NCBI RefSeq assembly: GCF_000321225.1
Contig: NW_004450302.1
Span: 3,502,922 to 3,566,921, forward strand
Direction of reading: 5' to 3'
From: Odobenus rosmarus divergens
Lineage: Eukaryota > Chordata > Mammalia > Carnivora > Odobenidae
DNA: 64,000 bases
Below the pieces are notes generated by a model, which saw only the letters and a program-made list of their open reading frames with translations, had not been told where the DNA came from and did no database searches. The first letter of the stretch is position 1. The number at the start of each line of letters is the position of its first letter. Shown piece after piece: positions 20,770 to 64,000 of this stretch. Made by a program: the position numbers and the translations under genes.

Positions 20770-21590
20770 TGTTTTCCAGACTTTTTATTATTTCAATTAA
20801 TTTTTGTTATGAAATATTTATATTTAAGAAAGATAATGTAAACCATACATGTACAGTTTAAAAGAATAAATAATAAAACACTTGTGTAGCTACTGCTCAG
20901 ATTGAGAACTAGAACATCCATCCCCAATATCTTTGAAGTGCCCTGTGAGCCCCTCCACAATCATCCCTATGCTACTTCCCAGAATTAACCACATTCTGGA
21001 ATTTTGTTTATCATACTTGTCCTTTCCTTTCCTTTCCTTTTTTCTGCAGAAAGCTTTATTGTTTCCATTGGTCCATGGTTTGGGATAGGGCTCCAAGGTG
21101 GTTAAAAAGCTGCCTAGCAGTTGCAGGGCTCTTCCTTTTCTTTAAAGTTCAACCTCTTCTGGATGCGTCCCTAAACAACACAATGTTACTTTTGCATATT
21201 CTTGAACTTCTATAAGCAGAACCATTATGTGCATATTCTTCAGTCTCTGGGTTTTTCTTTTTGTTTATTGGTCAGAATTGTGAAATTCACTCACGTTGAT
21301 ACACATTGCAGAAGTTCCTTTATTGTGATTGCCCCCAAATTCCATTGTAGGACTATACCCAGCTTTGCTTATCCATTCTCCTTGGAGATGGACATTTGTA
21401 GGGTTTCTAGGTTTTGTTATTGTAAGCAATGCTGCTATGAATATTCTTGTACACATTCTGGGTATCCATATGCAAGAGTTTCTGTAAGGTAATTTCTAGC
21501 CTTTAATGTACATGTAGCTTTTGTCATTGTTGTTAAGATTGTTCCAGTCATACAGACTACATGAGCACAAATACTAAATTTTGTGACATG
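20770..21590 (-). repeat. old L1 fragment, interrupted
   Basis: Antisense L1 3' text: 'actgctcagattgagaacta', 'agaattaaccacattctgga', and after the insert 'tgctgctatgaatattcttg'. The insert at about 21029-21170 is a separate retrocopy. Confidence 0.65.
21029..21170 (-). pseudogene. 3' end of a processed retrocopy of an unidentified mRNA
   Basis: On the minus strand a short open stretch (encoding RIQKRLNFKEKEEPCNC and a TAG stop at about 21121-21119) is followed by about 57 nt, AATAAA at 21065-21060, then CTTTCTGCAG and a GGAAA-type A-rich tail. This is the layout of a 5'-truncated processed pseudogene. I do not recognise the parent. Confidence 0.55.
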
Positions 21591-21599
21591 CATTTTTTT

Positions 21600-21767
21600 T
21601 TAAAGATTTTATTTATTTATTCATGAGAGACAGAGAAAGAGAGAGAAGCAGAGGGAGAAGCAGGCTCCAAGGAGCAGGGAGCCTGATGCGGGACTAGATC
21701 CCAGGACCCTGGGATCATGACCTGAGCCGAAGGCAGATGCTTAACCATCTGAGCCACCCAGGCGCCC
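21600..21767 (-). repeat. CanSINE
   Basis: Antisense copy flanked by GTGACATGCATTTTTT and ATGACGTGCATTTTTT. Confidence 0.93.
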
Positions 21768-21830
21768 ATGACGTGCATTTTTTTATAAACTTCCCCTAAG
21801 TTTTTATAAACCCCTTTCGGACATAATTTT

Positions 21831-22044
21831 TTTTAAAGATTTTTATCTATTTATTTACTTTTGCGAGAGAGAGAGCAAGAGAGAGCGTTCTTGTGCACAA
21901 GTGGGGGGAGGGGCAGAGAGAGAGAGGGAGAAGCAGGTTCCCCACTGAGCAGGGAGCCCGATGAGGGGCTTGATCCCAGGACCCCGGGATCATGACCTGA
22001 GCCGAAGGCAGATGCTTAGCCAACTAAACCACCCCGGTGTCCCT
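21831..22044 (-). repeat. CanSINE
   Basis: Antisense copy. Left target GGACATAATTTT at 21819-21830, right copy at 22045-22056. Confidence 0.93.
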
Positions 22045-22056
22045 GGACATAATTTT

Positions 22057-22254
22057 TTTTTTTTTAAGATTTTATTTATTTATTTGACAGAGAGAGACAC
22101 AGTGAGAGCAGGAACACAAGCAGGGGGAATGGGAGAGGGAGAAACAGGCTTGCCGCTGAGCAGGGAGCCCGATGTGGGACTCGATCCCAGGACCCTGGGA
22201 TCATGACCTGAGCCAAGGCAGACGCTTAACGACTGAGCCACCCAGGTGCCCCCT
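22057..22254 (-). repeat. CanSINE at the same target as its neighbour
   Basis: Antisense copy. It uses the 22045-22056 target word and repeats it at 22255-22266. Confidence 0.93.
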
Positions 22255-22309
22255 GGACATAATTTTTAATGGCTGCATAATATTTTACCAACTGGCTATG
22301 TGTGAAGTT

Positions 22310-22507
22310 TTTTTTTTTTTTTAAGATTTTATTTATTTATTTGACAGAGAGAGACAGTGAGAGAGGGAACACAAGCAGGTGGAGTGGGAGAGGGAGAAGC
22401 AGGCTTCCCGCTGAGCAGGGAGCCCGATGTGGGGCTCGATCCCAGGACCCTGGGACCATGACCTGAGCCGAAGGCAGATACTTAACGACTGAGCCACCCA
22501 GGCGCCC
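22310..22507 (-). repeat. CanSINE
   Basis: Antisense copy flanked by CTATGTGTGAAGTT (22296-22309) and CTATGTTTGAAGTT (22508-22521). Confidence 0.94.
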
Positions 22508-22688
22508 CTATGTTTGAAGTTATTTGAAGATTTCCCTATTTGTAAGCATTTATATTGCTAACAGTTTTTTTTTCCTTAACAGTGATAAATAACATCTTTG
22601 TTCAGTTTTTTTGTTGTTGTGATATTGTGAAAAGGCTAAAATTTTTGTTTTTAAAAATCATGGTATTAAAAAAAAAATCATGGTAAAG

Positions 22689-22792
22689 GTCGGGCTCCCT
22701 GCTCAGTGGGGAGTCCCGCTTCTCCCTCTGCCCCCCCAGTTGCAAGCGTGTTTGTTTTGTCTCTCTAATAAATAAATAAAATTTTTAAAAAA
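22689..22792 (+). repeat. 5'-truncated CanSINE
   Basis: Begins inside the body ('gtcgggctccctgctcagtg') and runs to the A tail. GGTAAAG lies at both edges, so the truncation occurred at insertion. Confidence 0.85.
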
Positions 22793-22813
22793 CGGTAAAG
22801 TATACATAACACA

Positions 22814-23009
22814 GGGGCGCGTGGGTGGCTCAGATGTTTGACCTGCTGACTCTTGATTTCAGCTCAGGTTGTGATCTCGGGGTCCTGGGATGGAGCCCCG
22901 AGGTCCGGTTCTGTGCACAGCGGGGAGTCTGCTTGGGATTCTTTCTCCCTCTCCCTCTGCCCCTCCTACTTGCTCTCTCTCTCTCGCAAATAAATAAATC
23001 TTTAAAAAT
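22814..23009 (+). repeat. CanSINE
   Basis: 'ggggcgcgtgggtggctcag' head, CT-rich body, 'aaataaataaatctttaaaa' tail. Confidence 0.92.
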
Positions 23010-23033
23010 AAATACTTACAATTTTTAATTTTA

Positions 23034-23218
23034 GGGGCACCTGGGTGGCTCAGTCGTTAAGCTTCTGCCTTCGGCTGGGGTCGTGATCCCAGGGTCCTGG
23101 GATCGCTCCCCGCATCCGGCTCCCTGCTCGGCGGGAAGCCTGCTTCTCCCTCTCCCACTCCCCCTGCTTGTGTTCCCTCTCTTGCTGTGTCTCTCTGTCA
23201 AATAAATAAAATCTTTAA
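23034..23218 (+). repeat. CanSINE
   Basis: 'ggggcacctgggtggctcag' head and a tail AAATAAATAAAATCTTTAAAA, flanked by similar TTTTAAATTTTA-type AT-rich words. Confidence 0.92.
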
Positions 23219-23229
23219 AAATTTTTTTT

Positions 23230-23720
23230 AAATTTTAGCTATTTTTAAGTGTTTTAAGATTCAGGGGCATTAAGTATATTTACATTGTTGTGCAACCATC
23301 CCAGTATCCATCTCCAGAACTTTCTTCTCCTCTCAAGTTGAAACTCCATACACTAACTCCCCACTTCACCCACTCCTCCCAAGCCCTGGTAAGCATTATT
23401 CCACTTTCTGCCTCTATGAATCTGACTATTCTAGGTATCTCATACATATTTATCCTTTGTACCTGGCTTATTTTACTTAGCGTAATGTTTTCAAGGTTCC
23501 TCTATGTTGTAGCAGGTATCAGAATTTCCTTCTTTTTTAAGGCTGAATAAAATGTTCTATATACCGGATTTTTGTTAGAAAAATTCTCAAAAGTGCAACT
23601 TCTAAGTCAAACACTATGAATTTTTAGAGGTTTTTGTTGCCTTAAAATCGTTCTCCCACACAGCCATATGGAATGTTTTATTTCACTATATTCTTGCTAG
23701 TAATGAGTATTATAAATTAA
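23230..23720 (-). repeat. old L1 3' UTR / ORF2 end
   Basis: Antisense L1 text: 'acattgttgtgcaaccatcc', 'tatgaatctgactattctag', 'ttttcaaggttcctctatgt'. Confidence 0.7.
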
Positions 23721-24002
23721 AAACAAAACAAAGCACTTTGCTATTTTCATGACCTGCTTAAATTTGGCTTTAATTTAGACTGTTATAAAAATTAGTTTGC
23801 CTCTCCTTCGTGTTCATAACTGTATTGATAGGTAGGTATTCAATAAACATCTATTATGGGAAGTGGCTGTACCAGACATCCTGGGAATCACTGAGATGGG
23901 CGGCTGTCTGGGGGTGACACTTTTGCTTTGGATGACATACAAAATAATAAATCTTTACATGGTTAATGGGGTGCTGGCTACATTCCCAGAAAGAAGATCC
24001 TA

Positions 24003-24202
24003 GGGTGCCTGGGTGGCTCAGTTGGTTAAGCGACTGCCTTCGGCTCAGGTCATGATCCTGGAGTCCCGGCATCGAGTCCCGCGTCGGGCTCCCTGCTTAG
24101 CGGGGAGTCTGCTTCTCCCTCTGACCCTCTTCCCTCTCGTGCTCTCTATCTCTCATTCTCTCTCTCTCAAATAAATAAATAAAATCTTAAAAAAAAAAAA
24201 AA
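24003..24202 (+). repeat. CanSINE
   Basis: 'gggtgcctgggtggctcagt' head, flanked by AAGAAGATCCTA and AAGAAGACCCTA. Confidence 0.94.
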
Positions 24203-24576
24203 GAAGACCCTAAGAGACCTGTTGGCAGGAAGTGCATGTGGACTGTCCCTTGAGATTGTCATCCTGGTTGGATGGCATCAAGGAGATAAGGATGGCAAAG
24301 GGTTGTGCCAACTAACTCTGTTGGTTGACATTGACTGCCTGAAGCCTTGAGTTGAGAAGAACTCCAAGGCTACTTAACCAGACACAAGGTGAAGAGGATG
24401 CTCATCAGTGGACATCAGGCATAGGACAGTCATGGGTACAAGACTAGGGAGTGAGAAGCCGAAAGATACCTCTTGGTTGCTGTTCTTGATGTAGACCAGT
24501 CAGCCTTTTGAATGACTGAATTTACCTGTATTTAATCTGAGGACTGTGGAGTATTGTATTTACAAAAATTAAAGCA

Positions 24577-24666
24577 AGGAAAAAAAGAAAGAAAGAAAAA
24601 GAAAGAAAGAAAGAAAGAAAGAAAAGAAGAAAGAAAGAAAGAAAAAGAAAGAAAGAAAGAAAGAAA

Positions 24667-24715
<49 letters not shown>

Positions 24716-24757
24716 AGAAAGAAAGAAAGAAAGAAAGAAAAAAGGAAAAAGAAAAAG
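24577..24757 (+). repeat. (GAAA)n microsatellite, about 180 bp
   Basis: Near-uninterrupted GAAA units with a few extra A or missing A variants. Lys/Arg- or Phe/Leu-rich open frames across it are artefacts of the repeat. Confidence 0.97.
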
Positions 24758-27700
24758 CATTACAGGCTGAACACAGCATTTTATTTGATCACACTGACCA
24801 TGTCTTTCCAGATAGTATCAAAAGATACCTACTATGTATTTTTGGACACCTGTCAGCATTGTGTTGGAACTCCTTGGGTGATATATAGGCTGTGCTCTCA
24901 AGGATTTGATACATAAAATGCTAATAAAAAATCAGTTATAAGCAACATAAGACACAGGAAAAATGATACAAAGAAGTAAAAGTGTCTAGTGAATGTTCAG
25001 ACAATAAATGCTGGGAGCACAGGGAGCTCTGTGGTCTGAATCAATTGATGTTCACCTCAAAAATGTAACGAGCTTTTTGTTTTGGTGTATAAAATAAGCA
25101 TCTCTGTAGCCTTCCACTTCACCAGAAGTAACAGTTTGAATGATAGCAAGTTAGAGATAGAGAGACAGGAAAAAGGAAAAGGGAAGGAATGAAGTAAAGT
25201 ATAGAAAGTTGGGATAGGTTTATTGATTAAAAAGAGGAAAGAAATGAGTTGGGGGCAGAGGAGCCAAAGAATAATAAAAAGGGGAAGAGAAGTAACAAAG
25301 AGAAAAGAAAAATTAAAAAGAGGGTAAAGAGAAAGGGGGAGGAGGAAAGGAATTGACAGTGTCGGGAGTAGGAAGAAAAATGGAGGAACAAAAGGGGGGG
25401 AGAAAGGGGAGGGGCGGGGGGAGGGGCAGGGAGGAAGAGGAAGATAGGGAAGGACATCATGAACCTCATTTCAAAGCAATTTAGAAATAACTCTAATATT
25501 TGTTTTCTACACACTTTGTAAACACATTTTAGAAGTGAAAAGAAAATCATAAAAATGTATTGAACAATTTAGCATATAAATGCTTACCAAATACTTTTAG
25601 GTTATGTTTAAGAATGGAAATTAAGTTGTGTTAATAATTTTTAAAAAAATTGAGAGTGTTTTTGGGAGAGGTGTGTGGACCAAAACTCTTTCTAGATAGT
25701 TGACCCATGAAAATCAGAAATCATTTTTTAGAATTATATCTCAGCTTAGTTAAACAACCAAAATAACATTCTAGTAGGCTGGGTCCCTTTTCTTTAGTAA
25801 AACTGATTCGTTTTACAGAGGCAGATGAAGTGTTTTTAATGAGTATTTTGGTGATGAGATATTAGTGAAATAGTATGTGCATATAATTTTTAAACCTAAA
25901 TATAAAAAATCATAGCAGCATTCCCTCTTAAGCATTCAGAAATATTTGAGATAGCTCTTGAGAAAAAAAAAAATCCTAACTAGCAACAGGAGTAAAAGCA
26001 ATTAATCTTATCATCAGGAATAAAATTTTAAAGCAAACAAAAATAATTTGCTTTCTAGATAGAAACATTTTTAGTCTTAAAAAGCATAGATGTTATGTAG
26101 CTAAAACTGAATTAACTCCATACAGTTTGATGTTGTACTGATGCATTTTGAATTAAAATCATTTGCATACTCAGAAGCTATGTGGATGTCAAGTACCTAA
26201 TTGTCTTATTACTCTTTCCACTTTCAATAATATTGAGGTATGGATTTGCTCTCTTTTGTTGCTTTTTACAATTTGTTTTATTTTGAAAAATAACATTTCC
26301 TTGTCTTTTCTTGAATTCTACAATCTTCCCCCAAATTAACCTGTGACTTATTTTGCATTTTGTGCTACATAGGGACTACACAAAATTGTTTGTTATCTTT
26401 TAACCAAGTGATTTTAGAGTCAAAAAAATGCAAAAGCCAGCAGTCATGTAGTGTGAGGAATGTTATTGACCATTTTCTTGTACGTTTGTCAATAGGGCTA
26501 GTGTGGTGTAGTTTAATTTACTCACAAACTGAATTTGGAACCATCTGTTTTCCAAAAGTTAACAAAATAAACGATTCCCTTCCTTATCTGGAGGTTTCTA
26601 CATCGCCAACCTGAGTCAAAACAAAACACTGAGCAGTTTTGTCACACAGGCTGTGTGACCCATAGAAAAACAGATGATTGTTCTTAAAGTTCTTTTTTGT
26701 CTTTGAGTCTTTTTAAACACATTTCTTTTTAAGGTCTTCAACATGGAACACTTTTCAATAATAATTTGAAGGAGGAAATTTTCCTTTGCTGCTTACAATT
26801 CCCTTACATTTTATGAGTTATCTTAAACACATAATTATCCTTATTTATTTGATAGGAGAAAATGCTTCATGTGCTTTTAAATTGGGACTCATTTACACTT
26901 TTTCAAAGTTTATGGGCATTTAAAAGAACCACACCAAGACTTCAAGTTGCTGGCAGAAACAAAATATCCCAAGGCAGTAACAAGGAAAAAACAAGCAAAC
27001 AACAGAAAAATAAATAAAACCCGAGCAAACAAGAAACAAATTCCTCCAAGAACTGTGAAGTCTAAGTAGCCCTGTCTCAATAAATGTGAATTCTTTCTTT
27101 TTCTGTATTTCATAGAAACCATAATTCTATTTCAAAATTGATTAGGATTCATTAGAAAATAAAACACAGAAAAGTTCTATTTTAATATATTTCCCTCCTA
27201 AGTGCTTTCCAATTTTTTGTGTCCTCACTTTTATAAAATGTGCTGAACTTTTAAAATAGGAAGTCATAGACAAATATAAGATTAAAAAAGAAGTTTATAT
27301 TCTGGGGATTTATTCAACTAAGCTAATTTAAGAGAAGAAAAAGTTATATGTCCCCAAATAACTATTCAGCACTTACAAAAGTTTAAAAAAAATCAATGTA
27401 ACTTATATATCTAAAAATAACGATTAATGATTAACTCACATCTACTGGATTGAATGTTACATGTTGGTGAAAAATGACAGTTATGAAAATTTTGAGGCAG
27501 CAATGGGCACTACTTCTGGTAGAACAGCAAGTGAAAAATGAAGATATACAAATAAGATGACAAAATCTCAAACTATTAGCGATGGACAAATATTGGGAAG
27601 AAACATTTAAAAATAAAATTAATATTGTAGGACAAGGGAATTGCTGATTTTCTCATATCATATTTCCATTTTGTTAAAAAAGTTGTTTTCTGTCTTTGGG

Positions 27701-29160
27701 TTTTCTTTTTTCCCTCTCTGAATTTGTATGTCCACATTGAAGGAAAATAGATCAGAATCCCATCTTTAAAATGGAGTCAAGTTTCAGTGTTTCTGGAATC
27801 AGAGAATTGAATCCTGTTAACTAGACCAAACACTTCTCCAGGAAAAATGAAGAGGGAGAGAGAGGAAGAGGAGAACAAACAAAACAAAACAAAACAAAAC
27901 AATCCCAATGATAGTAAATAAGTGGAATAAAATAATAAAAATAAAAATAATGTTATTAAAGAAAATAATTTATCCTGCAGCTCTATTTTTAATTCTTACA
28001 AAGTTTGATACTGCACTGATGATTAACCTTTCTCAAAGAAGCTGTGTAGAAAAAAAAAAGGAAAACAAATACAATGTTTATTGGTTGTCTTTAATAACAA
28101 AAGAAAAGGACAGAAAAGGGGAATCATAAATTGTGGCATGGCATTCCAAGTTGGCCCATTCCTATCCCTATCCTAGGAATGTGAGTCTTGACAAGAAATA
28201 ACCCTACCCTCAGGTTAATTTTAGTGCTGGGCTCACTCAGAGGGGAGATGAAGCACCAGTCAACATCATTCGGTGCCCCCCAACCCCAGCCTAAAATAGC
28301 CAGATCACTGAGGCAAAACTGATTTGGGGGCTAAAAAGGTCTGCATCTCACCCCAGCTGTCTCCGCTCTCTTGTGTTCTTGCAGCCTCTGACTACACACA
28401 GAAGCCCTTGGTGGGGGCAGGGGGGAGGATTAGAATTCACTGAAACATCTGATTTTTAAAAAGAACTAATCAGTTTCAATTTAGCAATAGTTGGTAAATT
28501 TTTATTTTCCCAAATGTGTTATTTTCTCCCCTACTGTCATTTTAAAACACGTAAAAGAAACTAAATTCAACTAACATTTAGACTTCTATTGTATTTTTTA
28601 CATGGAAAAAAAAATCTAAAAGTGAACTGAATTCAATTATTACTTTTACAATTTTTGTTTCCCTTTGAATCTAGGATAGGAAAAGGTGGGCTGCATTTTA
28701 CAGGAATTTAGAGGTCTGGATGGAAATTTTTGTGGGGTGTAAGTTGCTTTTGTTTTAGGAATAAAGAGATAGAGTAGTAGGCATGTTCCCCAGGGAGAAA
28801 CCCTGAGAGGTGCTTCTATTAATTCTTAGAGATTTAAATTAAATGAAGGAAACAGCACTTAAAGTTTCTGGGAACTGCAGTGCCCTGCCTAGGACCCTCT
28901 TTCTTGTTCCCCAATGTAACAGAAAGGATTTCAGGAGATTGGGGCTCCTTTTTAGGAAGAGGCCAAGGAATACAACAGCCTTTCTGAGACCCATCTTTGA
29001 GCCCTTTCAAAAGTCCACACACATCACCAAGAAAGTCCCCGGGCAACAGACACACATTCTGGCAAGATTTTTTTTTTCCCCCTGGACTCTCAATTTTTCT
29101 CTGAATTCTCTTTGCCCTGCAGTTTGTATTAGCTGGTTTTTTCATTTTAAAAATGTTTAT
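24758..29160. other. AT-rich, SINE-free intergenic block
   Basis: No CanSINE is found here although the 11 kb to the left hold more than 20. 25140-25445 is a strongly purine-rich tract (GGAAAG, GGGAGGAGG). (AAAAC)n lies at about 27876-27900. No gene is recognised; long A/T runs dominate 25.5-28.7 kb. The block may contain distal control elements for IGF2BP1 (inference). Confidence 0.5.
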
Positions 29161-31439
29161 TGAATGCCTACTATGTGGCAGACACCGTTTCCAGCTCGTT
29201 GGTTTGTGTGAAAATTATGGTCAAAGAGCTGACTAAATATTAAGTCAGAAACGGTGGGGGAGGGGGGAGGGCCGGAGGTGTGGGGGGGTAGGATACAGAC
29301 GTCGCCCACCTTCTTGCCTAGAAAACATTCTTTTTCTACTCAGCAACTAACAGCTCATAGTATTTTCTGTTGCCCCATGCAAAGAAAAAAATCACAAACC
29401 CCCAAATCCGACAAACACGTGGCTGGCTAGAACAAAACGCGGATTTGGAGAGTGGGTTTTGAAGGTGGTGGAGATGGAGAAACCGAGTTGGAAGCCCTCC
29501 CCCCACGCCCAAAGCCCCATTTCTTTGCAGCGCGCGGGGAAAACCGGGAGGGGGACAAAGGTGCGGCGTGTGGTCTTTTAACTCCCGACTTTTTGAACGG
29601 TATAAAATCGTCTGGCAGAAGAGAGGTGCGCCCAAGTCGGGAGTCAGTTCACTGACTCTGCAAATAAAAAATAATAACAAGAAAAAAAAAATCCAAGGCA
29701 TTCCTATCAGTGCAGCCAACACGTGTTGCGGAGTCGGCCCGGGCCGCAGGCGACTGAGACAATGGGGTCGGGGACGGGGAAAGGGAGAGTGACCCCCTTC
29801 CTCACCTGCCCTTGCAGCACGCGTGCCCCCGACAAAATTGTTTCTCCCACCCGCAGAACCCCGAGCAAAACCCGAGCTTCCGCCCAGTTCAGGGAGAGTC
29901 TGGCATTACTGGGGGACCACCCCCTCTTTTCCCGGTCCCCGGGCCAGGGGGGCTCCGGGGTCCCCGGGCTGCGCTCTCCGCCACCCTCCAAGCCCCGGCG
30001 CCGTCCCAGCCCCCTCCGCTGGAAACTCGTTGCCCTCGCCCGCCACTCGGCCCGGGATCCCGGTTGCGCGTGGACCGCGCGTCCCGCTCTCCGCCGCCTA
30101 TCCTGTACTCCGAAACGCGCGGCGAACTGCCCCCTCCCCCACCGCCGAGACGGGGTGCGACCGCCCACGTGTCGCCCCTTGCCCAGTCGGGTCCGTCCCT
30201 CGGGCTCCCGGGGCCGGAGGATCCGGAGCGAGTTGGTCAAAGGCGAGGAAAGGGACCAGGGCGGATCCGCTTCCCCCTCCCCAGGAACGGGAGGGGGGAG
30301 GGGCCGCCGCCCGCCGCCCCCTCCTCGCAGCTCCCGCCCCTCGCTTCCCCGAGCGCCGAGCGGAAATTACCCCCTCCCCCCGCGGGTCTGACCTGGGGAC
30401 GTGGGCGGGGCTTCAGCCCTCGGCCCCCCGCCCCCGGCCCCTCTCCCGCCTTCCCGCCAGGATCCGAACGCTGCACCCCAAACAAAGTTCCGAGACCCGA
30501 ACCCGGCGCTGGGAAAGCTGCGGTCGCCGGCCTGGGTGGGGCGGGCGGAGGGGACTCCACCTGTCTGCCCCCCGCGTCAGGGAGGGAGGAGGGGAGCGTT
30601 CGGATCTCCACCCGGTCACTCCCTCCCTGAGACCTCCCCCTTCGGTTCGCTCGGGTCTGCTCACGCTACCACTCCTCTTCCTCCTCTCCACCCCTCCCTC
30701 TCTCCTGGGGTCAGCTTGGGCCGGAGCCGCGCGTTCCCCCCTGGACCCCGAGACGGTCTCGTTCGGCAGCCGAAGCCGGGTGCGAGGCACCCTTCTCGCG
30801 TGGGAATCCCGAAACATGATTTCCTGCGGACCCCTCGTTCCCAGCCGCGGTCCCCCGTGTTCCTAGCTTCCCGGTCCCGCGCTCGCAGGGTCCCTGGGTC
30901 CTGGATTGCCCGGAGGCGGAGGAGTCTCCTAGGGCTACGGCCGGGAAGGCCGAGACCCCTCACTTAAAAATCTAGGGGAAAAGCGCCTTTCTTTTAAAAT
31001 CACCGGCTCGCGCGACCCCCGCCTGAAGACCCCAGAGTCCTCAGCTTCTCTTTGTCTATCTCGGCCGTCCCCCGCCTGTCAGACGCTAGCAGTTAACCGG
31101 GGTAGGGTGGGCAAACTCTCCCCCCAGCCACCGCACGAATAAAAAATAACCGTACGTTTTACCCATAAAGAGGTGGGAGATTCTGGGCCCGACCACCCTC
31201 CCCCAGCCGGGGCCGGGGTAGGGGGATGGGTGGGGGCGGGGCGCCTCCCTTGGGGCCAGATTCTTGCCAAGGGGGAGGGGGCAAGTAGAGCTTCGGGAAC
31301 GCAGCCCCCACCCTCCTGTTTCCCCCGGGGGGGTGAGCTGAATGCCCCCCCCAGGCCTGGAGATTGGTGGGCTGGGCCGGGCTGGAGGGCCGATGGGCCC
31401 AGAGGCTTCGGGGGTCTTCCCGAGAAGGGTGGGTGGGGG

Positions 31440-31500
31440 CTTTCACCACGTGGCTTCGCCTTTTTTTTTTTTCCGCTCCATTTTTTTTCAAGTCGATTTT

Positions 31501-31520
<20 letters not shown>
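31440..31520 (+). promoter_or_regulatory. IGF2BP1: IGF2BP1 core promoter and likely transcription start
   Basis: A CACGTG E-box lies at 31447-31452, two T-runs follow, then GATTTTATTTAGAGGCGGCG. The human transcript, as I recall it, starts with the same ATTTAGAGGCGGCGCC words, which puts the start near 31501. No canonical TATA box lies 25-35 bp upstream. Confidence 0.6.

Positions 31521-64000
<32,480 letters not shown>

Noticed and set aside
24522..24916. Lys/Glu- and Phe/Leu/Ser-rich open frames
   Set aside because: Products of the (GAAA)n microsatellite in different frames and strands.
29823..30866. 347-residue plus-strand open frame (and overlapping 272/222-residue frames)
   Set aside because: Lies in the CpG island where stop codons are rare; open frames overlap on both strands, are Pro/Arg-rich with no domain, and show no splice or Kozak support.

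Overview
This is mammalian nuclear DNA: intron-split genes, CpG islands, MIR/L2/L1 fossils and more than 40 tRNA-derived carnivore SINEs (CanSINEs, with a head reading 'GGGGCRCCTGGGTGGCTCAG' and an AATAAATAAAATCTTTAAAA tail). The canid (SINEC_Cf) and felid SINE variants are not seen, so a non-canid caniform (seal, bear or mustelid group) is the best guess. The species is inferred, not proven.

Two protein genes are readable. GIP (incretin hormone precursor) lies on the minus strand: promoter and 5' UTR exon near 9.30-9.45 kb, coding exons at 8.60, 6.86-6.71, 6.16-6.07, 5.34-5.24 and 4.35 kb, poly(A) signal at 4.23 kb. All splice sites join in frame to a 145-residue precursor. IGF2BP1 (IMP1/CRD-BP/ZBP1) lies on the plus strand: CpG-island promoter at about 29.7-32.8 kb, start codon at 31834, and seven coding exons up to 63412. 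These encode residues 1-272 (RRM1, RRM2, KH1 and the start of the KH1-KH2 linker); the rest lies beyond the window. The order GIP(-) then IGF2BP1(+) matches human 17q21.32. By that synteny, the CpG-rich first 115 bases could be the edge of the SNF8 promoter, but no SNF8 coding sequence is present.

Layout: 1-4.2 kb is intergenic with MIR/L2/CanSINE. 4.2-9.5 kb is GIP. 9.5-12.9 kb is mostly unique. 12.9-24.2 kb is a dense CanSINE/old L1 zone with nested insertions, a U6 snRNA chimeric retropseudogene and a small retrocopy. 24.6-29.3 kb is AT-rich and SINE-free. 29.4-33 kb is the IGF2BP1 promoter and first two exons. Intron 2 (33.3-57.1 kb) holds two internal GC/CpG-rich blocks, a SINE-poor first half and a SINE-rich 49.4-53.3 kb part that includes a suspicious poly-G/poly-C block. 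57-63.4 kb holds exons 3-7.

The two genes are neighbours with no obvious functional link: GIP is an enteroendocrine hormone and IGF2BP1 an oncofetal mRNA-binding protein. The most notable items for follow-up are the U6-unknown-mRNA chimeric retropseudogene, the four CACGTG E-boxes ahead of IGF2BP1 exon 1, the intronic CpG islands, lineage changes in GIP, and composite or nested retrotransposon insertions.
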